Assembly: GCA_000961805.1 (NCBI GenBank)
Contig: LADV01000130.1
Location: 1 to 64,000 of the forward strand
DNA length: 64,000 bases
DNA from: Peptococcaceae bacterium BRH_c23
GTDB taxonomy: Bacteria; Bacillota_B; Desulfitobacteriia; Desulfitobacteriales; Desulfitobacteriaceae
Direction: 5' to 3'
Part shown: one piece after another, positions 51,194-58,862 of the stretch
Layout: the number at the start of each line of letters is the position of its first letter
How positions within the stretch are numbered: position 1 is the first letter of the stretch
Position numbers and translations under genes: made by a program
The notes under the pieces: model-generated
Database searches by the model: none
Told to the model about the DNA's origin: nothing
What the model saw: only the letters and a program-made list of their open reading frames with translations

Positions 51194-51781
51194 ATGATTA
51201 AGAAAGAGTCCGGGGAAAGAAGTAATCCAATTTGGGTATTATTTAATCCAAAACACCCAATAAGCCACGACAATTGGACACCTGTATTAGATGAAATTCA
51301 GGATAAAGTATATAGAAAAATAAATACTAGAATTGAAACTTCGAAGATTTATTTAAGAAATGCGGTTAGCGATAGCAGGATTATTCCTAATACTTTAAAT
51401 TGGTGGGGACCCGAAGTAGCTAGAGAAATCGAGTTGTTCAGGGAAATTGCCTTTGAGTATAAACCAAGAATTCTAGTTTCTTTAGGTGCTTTTTCTTTTG
51501 AGTTTTTGAGACGTGTCTATGAGATAACACCTGAAAAAGGGCCTAAGGCTTGGAGTACTTCAAACTTAGGAGATGAATTCGAAAGATCAATGGAGGGCTT
51601 TAATATTTATAAAACGAATCTTATTCCCTTACTCCATCGAGTTGGAGCGAATTCAAGTTTTATTGACACGGATAATCATTTTTGCAGAAAAGACGGCAAA
51701 AATTACTATCGTTATGTTGGTAGTAAATTAGCTGAAAAGATTATTGAGAATAAGGATCATCTCAATATTTGGATTCAATAA
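51194..51781 (+). CDS. Orphan ~200-aa family, paralogue 4
   Basis: 195 aa, lacking the first ~15 residues of paralogues 1-3. NPIWVLFNPKHP, VLDEIQDKVYRKI, LNWWGPEVAREIEL, KPRILVSLGAFSFEFLRRVYE, PEKGPKAWSTSN and IPLLHRV are kept; the NQTN block became YKTN. It is downstream of the UspA-like gene (88 bp) and may share its transcript. Has no leader hairpin motif of its own. Confidence 0.8.
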   Translation: MIKKESGERSNPIWVLFNPKHPISHDNWTPVLDEIQDKVYRKINTRIETSKIYLRNAVSDSRIIPNTLNWWGPEVAREIELFREIAFEYKPRILVSLGAFSFEFLRRVYEITPEKGPKAWSTSNLGDEFERSMEGFNIYKTNLIPLLHRVGANSSFIDTDNHFCRKDGKNYYRYVGSKLAEKIIENKDHLNIWIQ

Positions 51782-51785
51782 GGCC

Positions 51786-51842
51786 GGTTTTACTATTTAA
51801 TCGGTCTTCAAGGGTTACTTGAGGACCGATTGAATTAAAACC
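51786..51842 (+). terminator. Long hairpin after paralogue 4
   Basis: About 25-bp imperfect arms (GGTTTTACTATTTAATCGGT against ACCGATTGAATTAAAACC with inner TCAAG/CTTGA). No T-run on the plus strand, but it lies directly behind the stop codon. Confidence 0.6.
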
Positions 51843-51940
51843 AAAGCAAGCAATAAACCAGATAATCAATTTAAGGGGTCCTATGTGTTATAAATCCTTC
51901 GTGGTAGACTAAGATTATCTACTATGAAAGGATTTTATTT

Positions 51941-52000
51941 ATGAGACTAACACTTCTACTTTTGCTTATAATGTTCTATGCTCTTATTGTAAATGGATAA
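51941..52000 (+). CDS. Possible 19-aa hydrophobic peptide
   Basis: ATG frame MRLTLLLLLIMFYALIVNG with GAAAGGA 9 nt upstream. The ribosome site is the 3' arm of a hairpin (51892-51938: AAATCCTT..GTAGA with TCTAC..GAAAGGATTT), so initiation would be blocked when folded. It could be a membrane or toxin-like peptide, or chance. Confidence 0.3.
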   Translation: MRLTLLLLLIMFYALIVNG

Positions 52001-52098
52001 AAGATGTAGTCAGGGACCATGGAATTGTTCATAGTCAATGATATAATTGTACTACGACTGTGTTGGGTGATTTCATGTTGACTTGCAAGGAGGTAAGT

Positions 52099-52302
52099 AT
52101 GTTAATCATTGATCGATTTGAAGGAGATTGGGCGATTATCGAAACAGAAAATCGTGACACGTTTAATTTGCCACGCATCGTTTTACCACCAGGGATTAAA
52201 GAAGGGGATGTTATAAGCATACATGTGGGTATTGACGTAGTAGCGACAAAGGAACGCACAGAAAAATCTAAACACAGGTTAGATAACCTCTTTGATGAGT
52301 AG
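52099..52302 (+). CDS. DUF3006 domain protein
   Basis: 67 aa: LIIDRFEGDWAIIETENRDT, NLPRIVLPPGIKEGDVI then a basic tail. This compact beta-barrel (IDRFE-x-x-xA-[IV]-[IL]-E) is the DUF3006 family, often found beside ComEC-like metallo-beta-lactamase genes, as here. AAGGAGG is correctly spaced from ATG 52099; an earlier ATG (52075) is inside the leader. It ends 16 bp before the MBL gene. Confidence 0.82.
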   Translation: MLIIDRFEGDWAIIETENRDTFNLPRIVLPPGIKEGDVISIHVGIDVVATKERTEKSKHRLDNLFDE

Positions 52303-52318
52303 GAATGGAGTTGCTTAA

Positions 52319-53539
52319 TTGTTCTTTCGGAATAGGCGGGTTAGCTTACCGCTGATTATCTTGTCTTTCTTTCTTCTTGCTGGCTGTGGTACAACAGACA
52401 AGGCGATGCCACTTGGTACGGCACCCAATCAAACCCTATTACAAGTCCATTTCCTTGATGTTGGTCAAGCGGATAGCATTTTAGTGATTGCTCCAAACGG
52501 CCAGACAATTCTTGTGGATGGTGGAAATGCTGATGACGGTCCTGGGATCGTAAGTTATCTGAAATCCCAGGGAATCAAGGAACTTTCAGCCATCGTTGCA
52601 ACTCACCCACATGAAGACCATATTGGTGGACTAGATACCATCATGCACAGCTTTCCGCCAAAACAGGTTTATATGACAAATGGTACTTCTAATACAAAAA
52701 CGTATGAGGATTTTATTTCGGCAGTCAATGCCAGCGGTGCTAAAAAAATTAGAGCTAAAGCCAGAGTTAGGCTAGATGTGACAGGCCTATCAGGGGAATT
52801 CCTAGCACCTAATAGTGACCAATATGACGATCTCAATAACTACAGTGCGATCTTAAAGATTACCTTTGGGAAAGTTTCCTTCCTATTAACAGGAGATGCT
52901 GAAGATATATCGGAGGCAGAAATGTTAAGTCTTGGGCAGAATTTACAGGCTACCGTGTTAAAGGTTGGACACCACGGTAGTACAAGTTCAACAACAAGTA
53001 CATTTCTAAAAGCTGTTGATCCAAAGTACGCAGTGCTATCCGTTGGAGAAAACAATAGTTATGGGCATCCTGCTCAAGTGACGTTGAATAAACTGGCTAA
53101 TGCGGGGGTGCAAATGTATAGCACAGATCAAGCGGGTACTATTGTTGCCACTTCGGACGGAGATACCGTAAAGTTAGCTGCTTCCAGCCCGTCGTCAAGC
53201 CCCAAAGCCGTACAGCCAGTTCCTGCTATAGCAACTGGTTCGTTAATAATTTCAGCGATTGATTTAAGGGGTGAAGTTGTTACCTTAATAAATAGTAATG
53301 AGAGCACGGTTAACCTTACTGGTTGGAAGTTAGTTAGCGAAGAAGGCAATCAAACATTTATTTTCCCATCGGGCACAAAATTACCCGGAGGTGAGACGCT
53401 TAAAGTTGTAAGCGGGAAAAATGCCCAAACCCAAGCTGGAACAAATGTCCTTGTTTGGACGGAATCAAATATCTGGAATAATGAGGGTGATCCAGGAATG
53501 CTTTACGATGCTCAGGGGCAGTTGGTATCCCGAAAATAG
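52319..53539 (+). CDS. ComEC/Rec2-like MBL-fold lipoprotein with C-terminal lamin-tail domain
   Basis: 406 aa. The N-terminal lipobox LLAGC (Cys about 23) marks a secreted lipoprotein. MBL domain (about 40-290): FLDVGQADSILV, THPHEDHIGG (metal ligands HxHxDH), LTGDAE and VGHHGS, the ComEC-type phosphodiesterase/nuclease-like hydrolase. Residues about 300-406 (GSLIISAIDLRGEVVTLINS ... LTGWKLVS) form a lamin-tail (LTD) beta-sandwich, seen on extracellular nucleases. Likely an extracellular DNA-degrading or -processing enzyme. TTG 52319 has AATGGAG 7 nt upstream. Operon with DUF3006. Confidence 0.88.
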   Translation: MFFRNRRVSLPLIILSFFLLAGCGTTDKAMPLGTAPNQTLLQVHFLDVGQADSILVIAPNGQTILVDGGNADDGPGIVSYLKSQGIKELSAIVATHPHEDHIGGLDTIMHSFPPKQVYMTNGTSNTKTYEDFISAVNASGAKKIRAKARVRLDVTGLSGEFLAPNSDQYDDLNNYSAILKITFGKVSFLLTGDAEDISEAEMLSLGQNLQATVLKVGHHGSTSSTTSTFLKAVDPKYAVLSVGENNSYGHPAQVTLNKLANAGVQMYSTDQAGTIVATSDGDTVKLAASSPSSSPKAVQPVPAIATGSLIISAIDLRGEVVTLINSNESTVNLTGWKLVSEEGNQTFIFPSGTKLPGGETLKVVSGKNAQTQAGTNVLVWTESNIWNNEGDPGMLYDAQGQLVSRK

Positions 53540-53544
53540 AGTAA

Positions 53545-53587
53545 AAACTAGCAATAAGGCAGGAAATTTCTGCTTTATTGCTAGTTT
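53545..53587. terminator. Shared terminator between convergent genes
   Basis: AAACTAGCAATAAGGCAGGA and its complement (one or two mismatches) with A-run and T-rich ends; serves the MBL gene and the minus-strand spoVA operon. Confidence 0.85.
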
Positions 53588-53601
53588 AAATTCAGAAGCT
53601 A

Positions 53602-53808
53602 TTACTGCTGTTTATATTGGGGTTCTTGCTGTTCAATATATTGCGCTCGTCCCTTCAATTCGTTTAAAGCAGAATCAAAGGTTTGGGCAAGTTGTTCAAA
53701 GCTCTTTTTTGCCTGTTGATCTTGAGTTTCTAGGGCAAAGGTCTTCATGGTTGCAGCGGCGTTTTGAACCGTTGCTATCGCTTGTTGCATCTGTGTACCT
53801 ACTGTCAT
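53602..53808 (-). CDS. DUF1657 protein, last gene of the spoVA-type operon
   Basis: 68 aa, alpha-helical: MTVGTQMQQAIATVQNAAAT then TFALETQDQQAKKSFEQLAQ, ending QYIEQQEPQYKQQ. DUF1657 proteins accompany spoVA operons in heat-resistant spore formers. AAGGAGG is 8 nt before the ATG. Paralogue of the first gene of the same operon. Confidence 0.9.
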   Translation of the reverse strand: MTVGTQMQQAIATVQNAAATMKTFALETQDQQAKKSFEQLAQTFDSALNELKGRAQYIEQQEPQYKQQ

Positions 53809-53841
53809 CGGTAATCACCTCCTTTTTAGAGTATCCCGTTT

Positions 53842-54195
53842 TTAACCTTTAGGTCTGAAGATGAGTGCCCCCATGAAAGCAAAAATAATTGCCGCTGATA
53901 TGCCTGCACTGGTAATCTGAAAGATACCAGTCAGGACTCCAATAGGACCGGTAGAATCAAATTCCTTAAGAGCACCCTTGACCAATGAATTTCCGAAACT
54001 ACTAATCGGTACGGTCGCTCCTGCACCGGCAAATTTAATCAGTGGATCATAAAGCCCCAATCCTCCCAAGACTGCTCCAGTTACGACTAAAGTAACTGTT
54101 GTGTGAGCGGGAGTTAGTTTAAGTCCATCTAATAACAATTGTCCAATGACACAAATAGCTCCTCCAATCAAAAATGCCCAGAGAAATTTTTCCAT
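53842..54195 (-). CDS. spoVAE: Stage V sporulation protein AE
   Basis: 117 aa, three or four TM helices: [58 protein letters not shown] and a C-terminal helix. Part of the SpoVA channel in the spore inner membrane that moves Ca-dipicolinate in during sporulation and out in germination. It is the short form often called SpoVAEb. 12 bp after spoVAD. Confidence 0.93.
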   Translation of the reverse strand: MEKFLWAFLIGGAICVIGQLLLDGLKLTPAHTTVTLVVTGAVLGGLGLYDPLIKFAGAGATVPISSFGNSLVKGALKEFDSTGPIGVLTGIFQITSAGISAAIIFAFMGALIFRPKG

Positions 54196-54207
54196 TGTGA
54201 CAGCTCC

Positions 54208-55212
54208 TTATAGTTCAATACTTACCGCATGGGCAACCGATGGAATACTTTCTTTCTGCTGGTAAGACATAGGGGATAAGAGGGCACCGGTTGCGATGAC
54301 CAATAGTTTTTTGATTTCGCCTTTGCGCATCCGATTTAGAAAATGTCCAAACGTTGTCGTTGCAGCACAGGCACACCCACTTCCTCCAGCCAATACGATC
54401 GGCTGATCCTTTCTATAGATCAATATACCGCAGTCTGTAAAAATTTCTTCGGGGATGTTCAAACCATGTTTCTTTAATAGGTCACCAGCGATTCTATGTC
54501 CTACTCTGCCTAAGTCACCAGTTGCGATAACGTCATAATAAGAAGGGTCTTTATTTAAGTCTCTGAAATGAGCCTCAATAGTATCTACTGCCGCTGGAGC
54601 CATGGCCGCCCCCATATTGAAGGGGTCAGAAAGGCCCATATCTATGACTCGACCAATAGTAGCAGAGGTTACTTTCGGACCCTCTCCGTGATCTGCAACC
54701 AAGGCAGCACCTGATCCCGTCACGGTCCATTGAGCTGTAGGCGGCTTTTGGGCACCGTATTCCGTGGGATATCGATATTGTTTTTCTGAAGCAGCATTAT
54801 GACTTGAGACACAAACGAGAGCATTTTTTGCAAATCGACTATCGACAAGTAGGGAAGCCAAAGCCAAACCTTCCATTGAAGTAGAACATGCACCATAAAG
54901 ACCAAGAAAGGGAACCCCCAGTGTACGAGCAGCGAAACTGCTGGGGACAGTCTGGTTCATGAGATCTCCGGCTAACAAAAACTGGACATCTACTTTTTTC
55001 AGATTGGCTTTTTTTATGGCTGTCTCACAAGCTTGCTCCTGAAGTTTCTTTTCCGCTTTTTCAAAGCTATCTTGTCCCAGCCAGAAATCTTCGTGGAGGA
55101 GATCAAAATCCTCAGCCAAAGGACCTTGTGCTTCGTGGGGACCGCCCACTGCTGCAGAGGCAATGATTGTGGGCTTGGAATCGAAAACCCATGTTTGATG
55201 ACCTTGAAGCAT
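54208..55212 (-). CDS. spoVAD: Stage V sporulation protein AD
   Basis: 334 aa, thiolase-like fold: QTWVFDSKPTIIASAAVGGP, FLLAGDLMNQTVPSSFAARTL, LGLYGACSTSMEGLALASLL and a C-terminal GSGCACAATTTFGHFLNRM. SpoVAD binds dipicolinic acid on the cytosolic face of the SpoVA channel. Start ATG follows the spoVAC stop codon without a gap, so the two are translationally coupled. Confidence 0.95.
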   Translation of the reverse strand: MLQGHQTWVFDSKPTIIASAAVGGPHEAQGPLAEDFDLLHEDFWLGQDSFEKAEKKLQEQACETAIKKANLKKVDVQFLLAGDLMNQTVPSSFAARTLGVPFLGLYGACSTSMEGLALASLLVDSRFAKNALVCVSSHNAASEKQYRYPTEYGAQKPPTAQWTVTGSGAALVADHGEGPKVTSATIGRVIDMGLSDPFNMGAAMAPAAVDTIEAHFRDLNKDPSYYDVIATGDLGRVGHRIAGDLLKKHGLNIPEEIFTDCGILIYRKDQPIVLAGGSGCACAATTTFGHFLNRMRKGEIKKLLVIATGALLSPMSYQQKESIPSVAHAVSIEL

Positions 55213-55692
55213 TTACATCACACCCAATGCTCTAGAAATTATAACGACCAATGAGACAACAAACGCCGAGAAAACACCATAAACGATAACTGGGCCAGAT
55301 ATTTTAAACATATTACCGCCAACTCCAAGCACATAACCTTCACTTCGGTGGTCAATCGCTGCGGATGCCATGGTATTAGCAAAACCTGTCACTGGAATGA
55401 TGGTGCCCGCTCCGGCCCATTGGGCAATATGGTCAAAAACACCAAGACCAGTTAGTAACACAGTCAGGATTATCAAAACTGCTACGGTAGGGTTTCCGGC
55501 ACTTTCTTGGGAAAAATGAAAGTATGTAACAAAGAACATCTGTATACCTTGACCGATTACGCAGATCAGACCTCCTACCAAAAAGGCCTTAAGGCAATTT
55601 AAGACAATCGGTCTTTTTGGTTCTCTGGCCTGGGCAAAGGCTTGGTATTCCAGCTGAGTTGGAGTAAGCTTTTTTTTCTTTTTGTTGGACAT
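55213..55692 (-). CDS. spoVAC: Stage V sporulation protein AC
   Basis: 159 aa. A lysine-rich N-terminus (SNKKKKKLTPTQLEYQAF) leads to helices LKAFLVGGLICVIGQGIQMF, VLIILTVLLTGLGVFDHIAQWAGAGTIIPVTGFANTMASAA and a last TM. It is the pore-like, mechanosensitive component of the SpoVA channel. GAGGTG lies before the ATG. Confidence 0.94.
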   Translation of the reverse strand: MSNKKKKKLTPTQLEYQAFAQAREPKRPIVLNCLKAFLVGGLICVIGQGIQMFFVTYFHFSQESAGNPTVAVLIILTVLLTGLGVFDHIAQWAGAGTIIPVTGFANTMASAAIDHRSEGYVLGVGGNMFKISGPVIVYGVFSAFVVSLVVIISRALGVM

Positions 55693-55716
55693 GTGGCACT
55701 AACACCTCTAAATTCA

Positions 55717-56574
55717 TTAATTTAACAAGTAAGGACGCAATTTATCTAAAAGATTCTCAATCTTTTGAGAGTTTTTCAGATACATGCTCTTGGCATTTTT
55801 GTTCTCCGTTTGTAGAGAAAACGTTGAGAGATCTGCTTGAACTTTTTGAAGGTTAGCATAGAGTAACTCTTTTACCTTAGGCTTGGGGATTTCAACAGCA
55901 TCATCAAAAAGGTCTAAGAATAAGTCCCCGGAGGAGTCGACCTGACCCAGAAACACATTTTCCTGGGCAACTCCCATTTTTTCAAGTTCGACCTTAAGCC
56001 ATTCTTGGTTTAGACCTAAAGAGAAAAGGGGCTCATTAAGGATATTCCCATCCATGATGACTGTTTGGGGTTCAGCCTGAGGTGCTACTTTTTGGCCTAG
56101 ATCGTGGGCAGTTACCGGTTTCTGATCAGATTTCAGATAAGCATTAATCTCACCGTTCGTCTCCATGACTGCAAACTCTACGTCTGTAAGATTAAAGATG
56201 TTCTTGGAACGTAGTTCAGCCAAAAGGTCTTCTCCGGTCATTCTGACTTGGAGAAGGTTTTCCTCCATGATCTTGCCATGCTTAATTAAGACGTTCTCTT
56301 TTCCATTGATCAACTGATGAATTACTTCACTCTTAATCGCTAAAAGATCAAGGGCTAAGGGAAGGACAAGCCAGGTTAGCAATACTATAAACCCCGGTAC
56401 GAGGGCTATGAGGTTTAAGGACATTAAAGTGGTCACGATGGCTAGAACGATATAGCTCATCAAATTAAAAGGTTTTACTTTGCTTATACTCCTTTTTCCT
56501 ATCAGCCTTACAGAGAACCAAACTAAAAAAAATAATACTAGTGACCTTATAATGAGATAGACCGGTTCCTCCAT
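55717..56574 (-). CDS. DUF421 (YetF-like) membrane protein
   Basis: 285 aa. Two or three N-terminal TM helices (LVLFFLVWFSVRLIGKRSI, YIVLAIVTTLMSLNLIALV), then the DUF421 cytosolic domain (VLIKHGKIMEENLLQVRMTGEDLLAELRSKNIFNLTDVEFAVMETNG) and a long C-terminal helical extension (about 200-285). A gene of this family is a regular part of the mobile spoVA2mob operons, where it contributes to spore heat resistance. Confidence 0.88.
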   Translation of the reverse strand: MEEPVYLIIRSLVLFFLVWFSVRLIGKRSISKVKPFNLMSYIVLAIVTTLMSLNLIALVPGFIVLLTWLVLPLALDLLAIKSEVIHQLINGKENVLIKHGKIMEENLLQVRMTGEDLLAELRSKNIFNLTDVEFAVMETNGEINAYLKSDQKPVTAHDLGQKVAPQAEPQTVIMDGNILNEPLFSLGLNQEWLKVELEKMGVAQENVFLGQVDSSGDLFLDLFDDAVEIPKPKVKELLYANLQKVQADLSTFSLQTENKNAKSMYLKNSQKIENLLDKLRPYLLN

Positions 56575-56589
56575 AGTTTCACACCCTTT

Positions 56590-56796
56590 TTAATTACCTT
56601 TATACTGAGGCTCTTCCAATTCAAGATTTTTTAGTCGATCTTCTAAATCGCTGATAATGTTATCGGCTATTTCTAAGGAATTAGTGTAAACCGATTGAAT
56701 TTCGTCATCTCTTGTTTGCAGAGTATACATATTTAACGTTCCCCGAACTCCTTTTAAACTTGCTAAGGTTTGTTTTACCTGCGAAGCAACCGTCAT
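56590..56796 (-). CDS. DUF1657 protein, first gene of the spoVA-type operon
   Basis: About 69 aa: MTVASQVKQTLASLKGVRGT, then YTLQTRDDEIQSVYTNSLEI and the family tail LEEPQYKGN. I place the start at ATG 56796, 10 nt after GGAGG, in line with its paralogue at 53808; ATG 56802 and TTG 56805 are closer to the site. It opens the operon behind a sigma-G-like promoter. Confidence 0.88.
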   Translation of the reverse strand: MTVASQVKQTLASLKGVRGTLNMYTLQTRDDEIQSVYTNSLEIADNIISDLEDRLKNLELEEPQYKGN

Positions 56797-56823
56797 TTTC
56801 ATCAACCTCCATTTGGATGATGT

Positions 56824-56853
56824 TAGTATAACAAATACCTCCCTTTTTAATGC
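56824..56853 (-). promoter_or_regulatory. Sigma-G-like promoter of the spoVA operon
   Basis: On the minus strand GCATT (-35), 18-bp spacer, TATACTA (-10), close to the forespore consensus (GHATR and CATWHTA). It is placed about 25 nt before the first DUF1657 gene, consistent with forespore expression. Confidence 0.65.
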
Positions 56854-57063
56854 CTGATAATTGGAGAATTGATCAATATTCCCAAAATAGTTGAGACGAA
56901 TTGTAATAAGTAAATGAGATTGAAGTGTTGCATGAAGCTTTCAGAAGGGCTAATATCTATATATCTCCTGATATGTACATAGAGAATCTTATAATGCAGC
57001 CAAGATCTTAGAAATATTAATAGGGATTAGCTAGACAAAGTTGTAAAAGGTAGAAAGAAGAGG

Positions 57064-57456
57064 ATGAAGGTTAAAGAGAATAGCAAAAGTAGGTATCATG
57101 GTTGGAACATAGTCATGGCAGCTTCGATGATAACTCTGTTGACCGTAGGATTTAGGCTGGGGGTTGGCCCTTTTGTCAAACCAATTATAACGGACTTAGG
57201 GATGTCTCGAACGGACTTTTCACTGATTGTGGCCATTAGTGCACTAATTTATGGAGTAGGGATGCCATTAGCCGGGTTTCTGTTAAAACGGTATAGCACA
57301 CGTTTTGTCTTGATAATCGGCGTGGTCATGGTTTGCATCTCTCTTGTATGGACAATTTTGACCACGGTTATTTTGTTGACCGCCAGTGGAATATCTTATC
57401 AGTTACCGAACATTACACACCCAATTAGCAAGCAGAAGCACTTTCAAGCATCATGA
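57064..57456 (+). pseudogene. MFS transporter, N-terminal fragment
   Basis: About 100 residues of an MFS protein (YHGWNIVMAASMITLLTVGF, GPFVKPIITDLGMSRTDFS, GVGMPLAGFLLKRYSTRFVL), which is the oxalate/monocarboxylate-porter-like start, then an unrelated tail and stop. Family length is about 400-430, so 3/4 of the gene is lost. A terminator follows at once. Confidence 0.75.
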
Positions 57457-57465
57457 GATTGTTCA

Positions 57466-57510
57466 AAAACTGGAGTACAAATGGATACAACCATTTGATA
57501 CTCCAGTTTT
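57466..57510 (+). terminator. Terminator after the MFS fragment
   Basis: AAAACTGGAGTA and TACTCCAGTTTT with an inner ATGG/CCAT pair, then GTAG; a bidirectional A/T-flanked hairpin. Between here and 57781 I see only the dispersed repeat at 57691. Confidence 0.7.
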
Positions 57511-57690
57511 GTAGTACTAGGGAGACAGACACATCTGGCTCGCCGATAGACATATAATGGAATGTATAGAATAAGATGGGATTAAATGCCCTGGTTTTGA
57601 TGCTAGGAAGTATAAAGCCAATTGATATAATCAGAATGAAACTTTCTGGGAGTATCAGTGCAACTTAGGCTAACGCCCGCGCTTAGAAGG

Positions 57691-57735
57691 CTTCTCCGCT
57701 AAACTAACACGTGCGAAGACAGTGTCTTCGGGCAC
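57691..57735 (+). repeat. Second copy of the dispersed hairpin repeat
   Basis: 43 of 45 bases equal 31051-31095 (core ACACGTGCGAAGACAGTGTC). Only the last hairpin of the longer element at 30.9 kb is kept here. Confidence 0.85.
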
Positions 57736-57781
57736 TAGCCGATTTTCTATACAGCGCTTATGATATGGGAGGTGAATTTCC

Positions 57782-57892
57782 ATGGAAATAGGTATGCTGG
57801 CTCTTCTCGGGAAGACGGTTTCGGTCATGGAGAATCTAAAATCTCTTACTATTTCTTCGCTAGAAAGCCGTTCGATTGATGAGTGGCGTTAA
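57782..57892 (+). CDS. Possible 36-aa protein or gene remnant
   Basis: MEIGMLALLGKTVSVMENLK then SLTISSLESRSIDEWR. GGGAGGTG lies 7 nt before the ATG, so it could be translated; its sequence looks like a piece of a larger helical protein. 43 bp upstream of the ABC exporter. Function unknown. Confidence 0.3.
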   Translation: MEIGMLALLGKTVSVMENLKSLTISSLESRSIDEWR

Positions 57893-57935
57893 ACATTAAG
57901 AGGTCTTTCTCAGGAACTCGGGAAGGAGGAAGGCT

Positions 57936-58811
57936 ATGATCGAGGTAAAGGAACTGACCAAAGTATATCGCGAAGGGCGAGGAATATGGAACATTAGCTT
58001 TCAGGTCGATCAGGGAACAGCGTTTGGATTTCTCGGTCCAAACGGAGCAGGGAAGACCACGACTATCTGCCTATTAATGGGGTTTTTGAGGCCTGATTCT
58101 GGACTAGTCACGATCAACGGTTTTGATTGCTGGAAAGAAAAGACGGAAGTGAAGAAGATCGTCTGTTACCTTCCTGGTGAACTTCATTTTATGGAAAACC
58201 TAACAGGCCTTGATTTTTTAGATCTTATCGCTGGAATGCACAGTGATTGTCTTCAAATAAAGAAGAACCGAGATCATTTCGTTCGTTCTCTAGACTTAGA
58301 TTTAAAGATTCCCATCCGGAAGATGTCTAAAGGGATGAAGCAGAAGTTGGGGATTATATCAGCCTTGATGTTGGATGCCAGTGTGCTCATCCTCGATGAA
58401 CCGACTTCAGGACTAGACCCCTTAATGCAAAAAGTATTTATTGATTTAATCCTCGAGGAAAAGAAAAAGGGGAAGACTTTGTTTATGTCTTCCCACCAAT
58501 TTGCGGAGATTGAACGCACGTGTGAACAGGTCGGAATTATTCGAGAAGGGAACCTTCTAGCCGTTCAAAGTATTTCTCAACTTAGAGAAGCAGAGTATCA
58601 AACCTTCGAAATCGAAGTCGAGAGTGAAGAGGACGCTGAGCTTCTCAAGCAGAGTCAGTTAGAGCTAACCCCTATTCAAGGGAGATGCTTCGTCATCCGT
58701 ATTGCGGGTGAACTGGATAGACTGTGGTTGGTTCTCGCCCAAGTTCGTGTCAAAGGCTTTAAGCAACGTTCTCTGGAGTTAGAAGAGGCTTTTATGGATT
58801 TTTTTCGATAG
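57936..58811 (+). CDS. ABC-2 type exporter, ATP-binding subunit
   Basis: 291 aa. Walker A GPNGAGKTT (about 38-46), Q-loop region GELHFMENLTGL, signature MSKGMKQKLGI (MSKGM in place of LSGGQ, usual in this subfamily), Walker B VLILDEPTSGLDP, switch His in SSHQFAE. The C-terminal ~80 residues (EIEVESEEDAELLKQSQLEL...) are a regulatory beta-domain. AAGGAGGAAGG precedes the ATG. Together with the next gene it forms a drug- or lipid-type exporter; the substrate is unknown. Confidence 0.92.
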   Translation: MIEVKELTKVYREGRGIWNISFQVDQGTAFGFLGPNGAGKTTTICLLMGFLRPDSGLVTINGFDCWKEKTEVKKIVCYLPGELHFMENLTGLDFLDLIAGMHSDCLQIKKNRDHFVRSLDLDLKIPIRKMSKGMKQKLGIISALMLDASVLILDEPTSGLDPLMQKVFIDLILEEKKKGKTLFMSSHQFAEIERTCEQVGIIREGNLLAVQSISQLREAEYQTFEIEVESEEDAELLKQSQLELTPIQGRCFVIRIAGELDRLWLVLAQVRVKGFKQRSLELEEAFMDFFR

Positions 58812-58862
58812 TCGTCAAAATTTTGGCCGAGAGGCTTAGTGGCAAACTAAGGTGGGGTGACT

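Noticed and set aside
53421..53852. 143-codon plus-strand frame
   Set aside because: Antisense to the DUF1657 gene and overlapping the MBL gene end and a terminator.
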